Below, one piece after another: positions 1 to 10,135 of a DNA stretch of 64,000 bases. A program made the position numbers and the translations under genes. This stretch comes from Hepsetus odoe. Taxonomy: Eukaryota; Chordata; Actinopteri; Characiformes; Hepsetidae. A model generated the notes under the pieces. The model did no database searches. It was not told where the DNA came from and saw only the letters and a list, made by a program, of their open reading frames with translations. How positions within the stretch are numbered: position 1 is the stretch's first letter; every line of letters begins with the position of its first letter. Location of the stretch: assembly GCA_017165825.1 (NCBI GenBank), contig CM029372.1:4395278-4459277 (forward strand). The letters are read 5' to 3'.

Positions 1-377
1 CAACAGTGACCTTAGTCAATTTTATAACAGAGTTATATAAATATATCTAAAAATTATAAATTATATTTTATATTAATAAAATCATTTAAAATATTTCCAG
101 TCATCCATCAGAATGACCATTAGGGGACCTGCATTAAAGGCTACCTAAACATGATTAGTGTTCAAAGTAAGCCCCTTCAGTAATAAATAATAAAAGTTGC
201 ATGTGAGTTATTTTTGCAGACTCTTACACAATTATATGCAATATAATGTCCGCTCTACAAGAGAATGGTTTAATAAAGTTTTTATTTTCTTTTTCCTGTT
301 TTTAGTTGTCCTTATTTGTGCTTAAACAAATTATAGCATATTTATAGTTCAAGATATAGTTCAATTTATAGTTCATA
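1..377. other. AT-rich intergenic, nothing recognised
   Basis: AT-rich DNA before the first recognisable transposon. I see no coding signal, RNA gene or repeat family here. Confidence 0.5.
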
Positions 378-893
378 CAGTCATGTGAACAAATTTGGAC
401 ACTCCATTAAATATTCAGTTCTTTATTAAGACATCTTTACATACTGATGTCTAAACATGTTTTTATTTATCTCTGAAAAAGAAAATAAATTAATTGCAGG
501 TAAACAACAAAATTAACCTTGATTTATTCATTACAGAAAATATAGCAAAAAATGTGTATTCTAACTGAGGAAAAGGTTATGACACCCCCTAATAGCTAGT
601 GTTACCTGTAATTCTTTTAAGAGCTTTTTAAATCCCTTACCAGACTTATAAGCTGCTACAATCTTCTTTCTGATGGTCTCAGTCAGCTCTTTTGATCTCA
701 CGATGGTGTTTACTCTCACCTTAACAGTCAGGAACACCAAACTAAAAGTCTGAGGTTTAAAAAGGGAAAACCTCCGTCAAAATGTTGACTAATGATGTTC
801 TAATCATGTGCACCTGATGTGCTACACCTGTGTGTGATTTGAGCCATTTTAATTAGGAATAAAAGTGGGGGCATCCTAATTTATTCCTCACCA
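378..893. mobile_element. Non-autonomous DNA transposon with degenerate inverted ends
   Basis: The left end reads cagtcatgtgaacaaatttg and continues into a ggacact motif. The right end near 865-893 is its imperfect reverse complement (gggcatcctaatttattcc). The interior has no open frame. The size of about 515 bases and the matching ends fit a short TIR element. The superfamily cannot be assigned from the sequence alone. Confidence 0.55.
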
Positions 894-2039
894 GAAATCA
901 CATTTTTGTAGGATTACATTTTACAGAAGATCTGGAAAAGTCTTTTCTTCAATGTTAATTGTTTAGTTATATTACTTAAAATTGTTAAAATTGTAAAAAA
1001 AAAAATTGATATCAAATATCCATATGCCAAATAATGTTACAAAAAAACCACAGGCTTAATTTTTGTGTGTCATGGTAGGCAATGCTCTGCTTTGACTGGG
1101 CACACCTGTGCTCACACCTCGGCAGGTGTGCCTCATTGGAGCAAGGATTAAAAACTCCAGTGAGTCAGAGCAGAACGCAGATCATTCTTAGTGTAATTCT
1201 CACACGTAAGGGTATTAGTTTATTAAATATGTTGCATAAAGTTAAGTCACAGACTTCTGGCTGCACATCTATGTTCGGATGACACCACCATCCCATTACA
1301 GTGTCTCTGTGTGTGTGTGTGTGTGGGTGTGTGGGTGTGTGCATGCACGTGTGCCGGGTTTATCTAAATTACAGGGTTATCTGGATACTTATGGAGAGAC
1401 AGTGTGATGGTTTTTGGCCACTTTAACTTGACAAAAACTTTTTTAACATTTGCTCATTTGCTACAAGATTGTGTAAACAACTATGAAATGTTTGCACATT
1501 TTTCTTGAGCAGCAAATAAGCTCTAGTGGCTGTATTGGCAATTGAATTAACTCTGGTTTTTCAGGCTTTTACTTTTGTTGATGAAATTGTTTACTTATTC
1601 TGTTAGAGATCTGACAGCAAGTGTTAGAAATAAATCAGCTGTTAGACTGATCAAAATAATGGCAAAGATTTTAAATGTTTTTATTTGTGGTTTACTATAT
1701 AAGTTGGTTTAAAAGGTAATTTTGTCACTACTGTTATTAAATGTTTTAAATGTTAGGATTTATGAAATCCTATCATGCAGACAAACGTTTTTTTTTAATT
1801 TTCTGCAACATTTTTGGACATTTGAGGGCTGCCTTATTATTATTAGTAGTAGTAGTAGTAGTACTAGTAGTATTATGTTGTTGTTGCTGCTTTACAGTTA
1901 CAAGTTGACAGGACAAGCATTTGATTAAAGAATGTTTTTACATGCTGCCTAGATATTATATGTGATGAGTGTGTGTTATCTTTATATTATCTTGTGGATA
2001 ACTTATTTAACTAAGAAGGATGTACCTTATTCTTTGATA
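894..2039. other. Intergenic with short GT and AGT microsatellites
   Basis: A GT-rich run lies near 1309-1348 and an AGT/AGTAGT run near 1843-1876. The small open frames at 1082-1282 and 1722-1928 have no recognisable domain, and the second reads through the microsatellite. No gene is called. Confidence 0.5.
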
Positions 2040-2395
2040 CTCAAAGTAGACTGGACCAAGTTGTTCTACCAGTACTTTTTTCCTGTGGATACATGGTGCT
2101 GAAGTTCATCCCAAAGTACTCATGGCAAAAGGCAGGGAAACACCCCTGACAGGTCATCAGTCCAGCACAGGGTGAAAACACAGAGAACAGATTCACATTC
2201 AGATGGCGAATTAGGATCTCCAATACATCTGACATGTATGTCTTCGGACTGTAAGAGGAAACCAGAGCAACAGGAAACAGACATGGGAAGAAGATGCAAA
2301 CTCTAAAAAGAAAAGACAATAACCCCCCCCACCTGAGAATTGAACCCAGGACCTTTTCACCTGCTACCCGCTGCAACACCATGCTGCAACTCCTA
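2040..2395 (-). repeat. Dispersed repeat family C, minus-oriented copy
   Basis: On the minus strand it starts with a head like 'atggtgttgcagcgggtagc', followed by 'aggtgaaaaggtcctgggtt' and a tail mentioning fish-typical 'gtttcctcttacagtccgaa'. The same layout recurs at 9893-10135, 16830-17000, 19110-19330 and 22475-22760. The head resembles a tRNA-type internal promoter, so a SINE-like origin is likely. The 113-residue minus frame across it is a by-product. Confidence 0.6.
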
Positions 2396-3762
2396 GTTTT
2401 AGTGCTTCAAACTCACATTATGCTAGATGTTTAAAATATCAGTAAATTGTGCTATCACATATCCATTCATGAATTTTTATTCTCTTTCTTTGATCTTTAA
2501 TATGTCTGTTTTTAGTTTTGTATTTGAGTTTTATATGGAAAACAGGAGATGAGTTTCAAGGATGGTTTCTTTATCATAATGTCATTTGACTATCAGACGC
2601 ACACAGGCACTTTCACCTGCCAACATAAAGAATGAAACATCTCTGGCTGACTCTCGCATGGCACAGCTTCAGTAATTATGCATGCACACATACCACGAAA
2701 GGAAGCGAGGTGCATTTGAAAATGACACCTTAACCTGCGCCATTTTGCATGGTCAGGAATGGCATTAAACCACATTTGTAAATTCAGTAAAGTCAGAGAG
2801 GCTGAGGTTGATCCTGGTTTTAGGAAGTGACATTTATCTATTAACCTCAATTTAGACTCTTTACACTTTCACCCTGACACTTGTGTCATGCTGCCACAGC
2901 ACCTTCCCTTCCCTGTTCTCCCTTCCCCTCGCAACTTTGTCTCTGTCTTCACTAACATGTTAATTATAGCTGTCACACCCACCTTCTGGCTGCAAAACAT
3001 CTGCTTGCTTTAGCTTCAGGAACTTGATCCAGTATTGTTGCCAATAAAGCTAAGGTGATAATACATTTTGTTTTTTGTTTAATACTTTCACAGACAATCT
3101 GCTTCTCACTCATGCTGTGAATGCCTTGTTACGCAGATCTGGAAACCTTAAAACACTAAAAAGATTTGCTTTGCAATCTCTCACTTAAACCAAGAGAGCT
3201 TAAGGGAGGAACAAGCAACTGTGGATACACTGTAAGTGTGTCTGAGAGAAAGTGAAGCTTAAGGATCATTCACAGTGTGACTCATGAGTCATGATTGTGA
3301 AGTGCGGAAATCAGAATTTCACCTTTATCTATTCCTTTTTTTTATTCTTTGCTTAATAGTGAGTCACTTCATTTACAACAAGGAGCATGATGTAGCTTTC
3401 ATTCATTTTCAGATTTTTTATTCATTTCATTCATTTCCCACCAGTTCCACTCAGATCAGCAGTAAGCTACATATTTATTTATGTGCAAAGCCCAATTAAA
3501 TGCTTAAATCTCTTCCGCTTACATCCAACATTAAAGCAATAGCCTCTTTTAGTGCTTTCTGCTTTCCTAGCATACATCATGTTGAATACCAAACATCATA
3601 TTTGCACCTTTTCTGCTTTACCTTTTACATTCCCATATGCTCATATGCTTACTTAGAAATAAAGACTGTGTCTATTCTATTGGTTTAAGTAAATAACATG
3701 TTCACACAGCAATTTCCCTAGATATGCTTGTTTTTCTACTAGAACAATAATGTACATTTTTA
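2396..3762. other. Intergenic, nothing recognised
   Basis: Mixed-composition DNA with scattered short frames at 2593-2850, 3284-3499 and 3500-3688. None carries a domain, a splice-consistent exon or a repeat signature that I can support. Confidence 0.45.
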
Positions 3763-4790
3763 AAAGAAACAGAATGTGATATTGTCAGATGTGTCACATA
3801 TAAGCACCGGAGCAATTTCTGTGTGATTCTGGGAGGAAGAAGAATGCTGGAGGCTGGAGTCTTGACAGCAGACTCAAACAGGCTTTAGATTCGGATCGTG
3901 ACAAAAAGAATTATGGAAAACTGTACAAAGAATACAATACATTTCTTGCATGGCTCTAACAATCTTCACAGGTCTGGGTTTAAGCTAGAATGGATATTAA
4001 ATGTACAAGAATGCTAAGAAGGCCAGACTTCTAAATTGAATATCATGTACATTTTCAGTTAGGCAATCGTTACATCAACAAAATATCCAGTGTTTCATTT
4101 ACAAAATTAAAAAAAAAAAAAACAGAGAGAGAGTTACGTATTTTGACCACGGTATCTGTTGTACTGTAATAAACTATAAATACCCTGCTCAAAAAAAAAT
4201 TAAAGGAACACCACTGAAAACATACCAGCTTCTGACAATGGCACATATTGATGTTCCATCCTGATGGAGTTGGACGGCCTGTTCAACCTCTGATACCTGT
4301 TTCGCCTCATGCTACCAATAGTGATACTGACCCTAGTCAAATGCAAAACAACTGAAAAGCAGTCAAAAATAGCTGAGGAGGGAAAAAATGTCTGTGGCCT
4401 CCACCTGCAAAACCATTCCTGTTTTTGGGGTCATCTCGTTGTTTCCCCTTTAGTGCACCCATTGCAAAACAGCTGACACTGATTAACAAGCCCCTCTGCT
4501 ACTTAACTGACCAGATCACGATCCCAGAGGTTTAACTGACTTGATACTGTACTCTGATTAAAAAGTGATTATTTGTTATGTTTTACACTTGTTACATTTG
4601 TTATGTTTAGCTTTGAGTTCTGTGCACGTTAGCCGTCATTAAAGTTCAGTACGAAGCTCTCGGCTCTGCGTTGGCGTCCAGTTTACAACACCACATTGTG
4701 ACACTCATCTACAATTTGTAAAACAAGTGCCAAAAAAAAACATTAGCCACTGCTAAACAAATCATTTGCTAAATGTTTTAAATTAAAAAT
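3763..4790. repeat. Tandem duplication, copy A left part
   Basis: Bases 3763-4010 match 6675-6920 (shared words include aagaaacagaatgtgat and gggaggaagaagaatgctgg). Bases 4709-4790 match 7011-7095 (shared ctacaatttgtaaaacaagt). The two matches are colinear, so this is one half of an old duplicated block. A DNA transposon (4184-4570) and other material now interrupt it. Confidence 0.75.
4184..4570. mobile_element. 3'-truncated DNA transposon inside duplication copy A
   Basis: The left end reads ctgctcaaaaaaaaattaaa then ggaacacc, a widespread fish DNA-transposon terminus. The right side reaches tgattaaaaagtga near 4556-4570, where a terminus complementary to the left end would be expected but is missing. 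There is no coding capacity. Copy B of the duplication lacks it, so it arrived after the duplication. Bases 4570-4700 may belong to a further element. Confidence 0.55.
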
Positions 4791-4829
4791 AATGCACTGG
4801 TAGCTTACATCCAACCCAGCCAGTAATGA

Positions 4830-6255
4830 TGCACACGTCAGTGTAATTCTCTGTGCCTGTCTCAAACCTAAATGGAGAGGGTTACATCAGGAAGGGCATC
4901 TGCTGAAAAACATTGGCCTAGTAAACATGCAGACAAAAAAACAGATTTCCATACCGGATTAGTAGGAACTTTGAATATGTTATCAGCATGACTGGTAAAG
5001 GGAGAGTGTTAGCCGATATGATGAAGAGAAGGAAGGTTGATATTTTGTGTCTGCAAGAGACTAGATGAAAGGGTAGTAAGGCCAGGTGTATTAAAGGAGG
5101 GTTTAAATTGTTTTACCATGGTGTGGATGGAAGGAGAAATGGGGTGTTATCATGAAGTAAGAGTATATGAAGAGTGTTTTGTAGGTGTGTGTCAGATAGG
5201 TTGATGAGTTTGAAGCTGGAAGTTGAGGGGCTAGTGAATGAAGAGAACAAGAGAGAGAGAGAAGGTTGGATGACATGAGGATAGATAACCAGGAATCTCA
5301 GCAAATTAGCAAGATGGAAGTAATGGCAGCGTTGAAGAAGATGAAGAATGGAAAGGCTGTTGGTCCAGATGACATACCTTTTGAGGCACAGAGGTGTTTA
5401 GGAGAGAGGGAGTTTTTAACACCCTCTTGGAAAGTGAGAGGATGCCTGAGGAGTGGAGACGAAGTGTACTGGTACCGGTTTTCAAGAATAAGGGTGATGC
5501 ACAGAGTAATTATAGAGGGATTAAGCTGATCCGCCGCAGCATGAAGTTATGGGAAAGAGTAGTGGAAGCTAGGTTAAGAAAAGAGGTGTTGATTAGTGAG
5601 CAGCAGTTTGGTTTTATGCCAAGAAAGAGCACTACAGATGCAATGTTTGCTCTGAGGGTGTTGATGGAGAAGTACAGAGAAGGTCAGAAGGAGTTACATT
5701 GTGCCTTTGTGAACTTGGAGAAAGCATATGACAGGACATTTATAGAGGAGTTCTGGTTTTGTATGAGGAAGTAGTGAGTGGCAAAGAAATATGTCAGGGT
5801 GATAAAGGATATGTATAAGGGCTGAGTGACAGTAATGAGGTCTGCAGTAGGAGTGTTGGGTGTATTTAAAGTAGAGGTGTGATTATATCAAGGATCAACA
5901 TTGAGCCCTTGTTTGTTTGCAATGGTAATGAACAGGTTGACGGACAAGGCTTGACTGGAGTCCCCATTGACTATGATGTTTGATGATGATGTGATCTATA
6001 TTTATTATTTATATTTATATCTCTATTGTGATGATATTGTGATCTATTTTTGTTTTATGTTGTGTGTGATGTCACCTTACATGTAGTACCAGGGTCTTGG
6101 AGGAACGTTATTTCGTTTCACTATGTACTGTGTATATGGCTGAAATTACAATAAAAACCGACTTGACTTGACTATAGCAAAAGTAGGGAGCAGCTTGAGG
6201 AAAACCTGGAGAGATGGAGATATGTTCTGGAGAAGAGAGGAATGAAAGTCTGGTT
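4830..6255 (+). pseudogene. RTE-like LINE ORF2 remnant, copy 1
   Basis: The plus strand carries an endonuclease start (DILCLQETRW around 5040, then stop codons). Next come a reverse-transcriptase N-terminal segment with the motif KMKNGKAVGPDDIP (5338-5380) and then NYRGIKLI, EQQFGFMPRKSTTDAMFAL and FVNLEKAYD, spread over two frames. The YADD-box region has become FDDD near 5980. At that point a second LINE tail is inserted (5985-6175), after which the RTE frame resumes (YSKSREQLEENLE). Several stops and frameshifts show that it is dead. It sits inside copy A of the tandem duplication. Confidence 0.85.
5985..6175 (+). mobile_element. LINE 3' tail nested in RTE copy 1
   Basis: A typical LINE 3' end: ttatttcgtttcactatgta, then caataaaaaccgacttgact with a terminal ACTTG repeat. 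The RTE text is continuous across it when it is removed, and ctata is present on both sides, consistent with a short target-site duplication. It carries no coding sequence. Confidence 0.7.
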
Positions 6256-6674
6256 CTTGTTTGAGTCCCATAATCCCTGTAGCTTGGGTTCCCTTCCAAG
6301 GACAAAAAAAATACATTATTGGTAGAGGATCACCAGCAACCTTCCTCTATGCAATCAAAGATTTGTGATTTAAATCTGGTATAGCAAGCACCCAAGCTAC
6401 ATGCATTGCAAGGCATCAGTCTATCTGCTTTGACCTGGTCTTCATCGATCTGTTTGTGTTTCGCTGTTTGGAAGACTGTTCCAGCCAGCTGCTTAAAATA
6501 AGTTAATAAATAAATCAGGAGCTTCTTGTCCTTTAAACTATGGTATCATAAGTTACATAATTCTGAGTCATAAAGTGATAGACTGTATTCTGCATTAAGC
6601 ATTGTTTCACATTGCTCATAAATGTATTGATACTCATTATAAACAAATGAAAAAGCTCTTGAGGTGCAAGCTGT
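6256..6674. repeat. Tandem duplication, copy A right part
   Basis: Bases 6258-6400 match 7628-7780 (both start cttgttt and keep the order of poly-A tract, caccagcaacct-like and aagcacc-like words). Bases 6500-6670 match 7780-7970 (shared cataaatgtattgata). Together with 3763-4790 this completes copy A, which abuts copy B at about 6675. Confidence 0.65.
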
Positions 6675-7095
6675 TTAAAAGAAACAGAATGTGATCTTGT
6701 CAGGTGTGTCAAATCTAAGCACAGGAGCAATTTCCATGCCCTTCTGGGAGGAAGAAGAATGCTGGAGGCAGGAGTGCTGACAGCAGACTCAAACAGGCTT
6801 TAGATTCAGATTGTGACAGAAAGAAATATGGAAAACTGCACAAAGCACACAACACATTTTTTGCATGGCGATCTTCACAGGTCTGTGTTTAAATGAGAAT
6901 GGATATTAAATATATGTATGCAACAATACTTTATTAAGAAGACGAGGTTTATGAAATGAAAACTGTGACAGTTATTAAAGTAATCATTTGAAAGTCATTT
7001 TCCTCAGCTACAATTTGTAAAACAAGTTCCAAAAGCATTCAACATTATCTACTGCTAAGCAAACCATTTACTAAATATGTTGAATTAAACATTAT

Positions 7096-7405
7096 GCTTT
7101 AATGATTTGCTTAGCCTGGGAAGCAGCTTAGGACTCCTGGGGTTAAACCCGAACTAACTCTTTGTACTGCTAGTATACCCAAGGGGGTTGGGTAGCCAGT
7201 CGATCTTGGACCCTCAGAGGTTTTTTTCTCCACACAGTGGAGTTTTTGGTTCCTCTCCTCCATAGTCGTCTGTCTTTAGCTTCTAGCCTTCAGTTTTAAG
7301 ACCATGCTATAATCTATGTCTCCCAACTATGTAAAGTGCCTTGGGGCAACTCTGTCGTGAAAGGCGCTATACAAGAATAAATTGAATTGAACTGAATTGA
7401 ATTAT
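7096..7405 (+). mobile_element. LINE 3' UTR fragment ending in GAATT-type repeats
   Basis: Contains the conserved LINE tail words gggttaaacccgaactaact, gtaaagtgccttggggcaac and gaaaggcgctatacaagaat, followed by attgaattgaactgaattg. The same tail appears at 28020-28325. It is only a 3' end with no reverse-transcriptase coding. Confidence 0.75.
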
Positions 7406-7425
7406 CATCTAGTAGGTGAAAGGGT

Positions 7426-7620
7426 GGGGGGTTGTCTAGTGGTAGGGTACTTGCCTATGGGCCTATGACTCAAGAGGTCCCAGGTTCGAATCCCACTTCC
7501 ACCACTGGGTCCCTGAGCAAGACCCTTAACCCTGAGTTTCTCCAGGGGGACTGTCCCTGTAATCAAGACATAGAAGTCACTCTGGATAAGAGCATCTGCT
7601 AAATGCCACAAATGTAAATG
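7426..7620 (+). mobile_element. tRNA-derived SINE, family A
   Basis: The head has Pol III A- and B-box-like segments (gtctagtggtagggtacttg and caggttcgaatcccacttcc). The body has ctgagcaagacccttaaccc, and the tail has ctctggataagagcatctgc then taaatgcc. Other copies lie at 20893-21095, 32993-33500, 48345-48487 and 62530-62730. Confidence 0.85.
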
Positions 7621-7975
7621 AACGATTCTTGTTTAAGTTCCATAACCACTCCAGCTTCTAACCTTGAATTCCCTCCCAGCTAAAAAAAATAATCACTTGT
7701 GATTGAGAATTACCCAATACTTTTCTCTAGGCAAGCAGAGAGGAATGATCTAAAGCTGCTATAGTGAGCACCGAAACCAAAAATAAGTAAATAAATAAAT
7801 CAAGGATGTCTTTTCCTCACATTCTTGTGAGTAATAAATTGACAGATTGAAGCAAATTGCCTGTAAATCGAGGTTTTCTGCATCAACCTGTATTTTACAT
7901 TGCTGCCAAATCTTTTGCATTTCATAAATGTATTGATACAAATGTAAAAGGTCATAAGGTATAAGCTATCTCTCC

Positions 7976-8766
7976 GTCCAATCTGTAATGCAGTTCCATT
8001 TTCTCTTTGCTCAGCAGTCTGTAGGTTCATACAAATTGAGATAAACTTTCTCCTGCTGTTTCAGAGTCAAAGAAACATATTACTGTGGCTGTCACTCTTT
8101 TTATTCTAGTTGGTATGATTTATGATTATTAAAAATGCAACCACACCACACCGCACTGTTTATAGGTTACAAACCCACTTCTGCAGAAAATACCAAAAGA
8201 TTGTATTCATCTTTTGGTTCAAGTATTCACATGTCTGGAGTCCCTCCATGTGGTAGAGTTGTCATTTTTACTGTTTTTTAATATCTGAAGTCATGGAAGC
8301 TAATCATCTTACCACTGGCACTGCTTCCAGCAGGCTTTACTAGTAGCATTCTTTTTAATAAGAAATTCCTTTTTATCCCTCACTACTCTTCTGATGTGGA
8401 ATTGAATCTAACTGGTCCCTGGGCAAATCTCTTTTCAAGGCCACGTTGCTCATTTGCATTCATTGTGAGACACTGGCAATAGATTCAACAGAGTGCCCTC
8501 TACAAGGTCACAGAATTTATGCCCAATTGTGTATATTTTAATGTAATTAGATGTAGGACAAAAGAGCTATTGTGTATTTAGGGCTGGGTTTTTATGAGGG
8601 GCATGCCATAAGTAGTTATTTTTCACTGCCAATTTCAGAAGGCAGTAAAACTCCCTTTGTTTTTGTTTTTTTTATTGAGGCCTTGCCAGATGTTTCTACT
8701 AACAGACAGCAAAACACTCAAACCTTTACGTAAATTGTACTTGATTAAATTTACACGGCAGCTAGG

Positions 8767-8836
<70 letters not shown>

Positions 8837-9892
8837 TTTTCTGCCTTGCTGAGCATGTTTGTTGTCCTGCATGTTAGCCAGCTTAGGCTGTGTTGTTTGC
8901 CTTTGCTGCCAGTTCCTGCTGGGATAATTTTCTGACTTATTTCAGACCCATTAATTCACCCTTTAGAGGCTCCATCTCACAGGAACTCAGATGAGCCCTT
9001 CCACAGAACGCTGTGCATCAATAAGCGCTAGAGCTGCAGCTAAACTTTTTTAGTGCCAAGGTCCAATGTGTGAAACAAACTTTTTGAAATGAGTTTGATA
9101 TAATGTGAAAACTTTGGTAAAGTTTCCAAATGTAATATTCAGCCCCACTCAGTACAGTCCATAAAAATAAGGGAAATAAGCTTCAAAAATGGTCTGTTTT
9201 GAATGAAATGTTTAATGTTTTTCAGCGAACAACTCTTCTGTATTTAGCCTAAAGCTTTACAAACCTCATAAGGAACAGTGAGAGGTCAGAAGGTCATCAT
9301 GTAAAAAAGATCATCACTAACAACACAAAAGGTCCTACGTGGACCTTGGCCAAAATGTGTGAAACGTACACACAGTTTCCACAAGTGTGTGAAATTGTGA
9401 GTGAAAAAAATGATTACATCAGCACAGTTATTTCTACAGTGGCCCTTACTGGCACCCTTTAATTGAATTAGAGTGAAAAGGGCAGATGTATATTACTCTT
9501 AAGGTCGATCTATTGTCTACATAATGTTGTCTTTACTCACCAAATTAAGAAAATGTATAAATATGTAATCTGAGCCCATTAAAAAAAGAAAATACCTATA
9601 TAATATACGGAATACATATAATAAATATAATACAAATAATATAAATATATAATATAAAATATATGTAATGTATATTATAGTTTATAATATGAAAATAAGT
9701 TTTTATAAATAAATATTAAAAATTTATGATGTAATTATTGGCACCCTTTTCTTTGGTATTTTGACCAGCTCTGGTTTGCCAGCATTGACTATTCTTCTGT
9801 AATATTGTGAGAGTGCAGAAGAAAAGATTTTTGTGAAAGATCTAAAAGTGCTGCACTCTCGTCTTCAGCTCAGAATTTTCAATTGGATTTAA
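7976..9892. other. Intergenic with a long GT microsatellite
   Basis: No gene is recognised. A GT run of about 67 bases occupies 8768-8834. The poly-His/Thr frame on the minus strand at 8635-8856 only translates that run. Bases 9540-9740 are extremely AT-rich. Confidence 0.5.
8768..8834. repeat. (GT)n microsatellite
   Basis: Uninterrupted GT dinucleotides, about 33 units. Confidence 0.97.
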
Positions 9893-10135
9893 GTTGGACA
9901 GACACTCAGACAAACACACTCACACCTACGGCCAATTCAGCATCTCCAGTCCACCTGACATGCATGTCTTTTCGACGGTGGAAGGAAACCGGAGCTCCCG
10001 GAAACACATGCAGACACGGAGAGGACATGTCCACTTCACATAGAAAGAACCCAGACTGTCCTGCCTGGGAATGGAACCTAGAACCTTCTTGCATTGAGGC
10101 GACAGTGCTACCCGCTGCACCACCGTGCCGCCCTT
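9893..10135 (-). repeat. Dispersed repeat family C, minus-oriented copy
   Basis: On the minus strand it reads ggcggcacggtggtgcagcg, then ggtagcactgtcgcctcaat, 'aggttctaggttccattccc' and 'gtttccgggagctccggttt'. This is the best-preserved head of this family in the window. Confidence 0.7.

Larger units (their letters stand above)
6675..7975. repeat. Tandem duplication, copy B
   Basis: The second copy of the block, made of 6675-7095 and 7625-7975. Two elements inserted between its parts are absent from copy A: a LINE tail (7096-7405) and a SINE (7426-7620). Divergence of the copies is clearly visible by eye, with many substitutions and small gaps, so the event is not recent. Confidence 0.7.

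Noticed and set aside
7426..7500. tRNA-like heads of SINE copies (also at 20893, 48345, 62700 and elsewhere)
   Set aside because: They do not fold into complete cloverleafs and continue into the SINE body; not functional tRNA genes.
8635..8856. His/Thr repeat protein
   Set aside because: Artefact of the GT microsatellite at 8768-8834.
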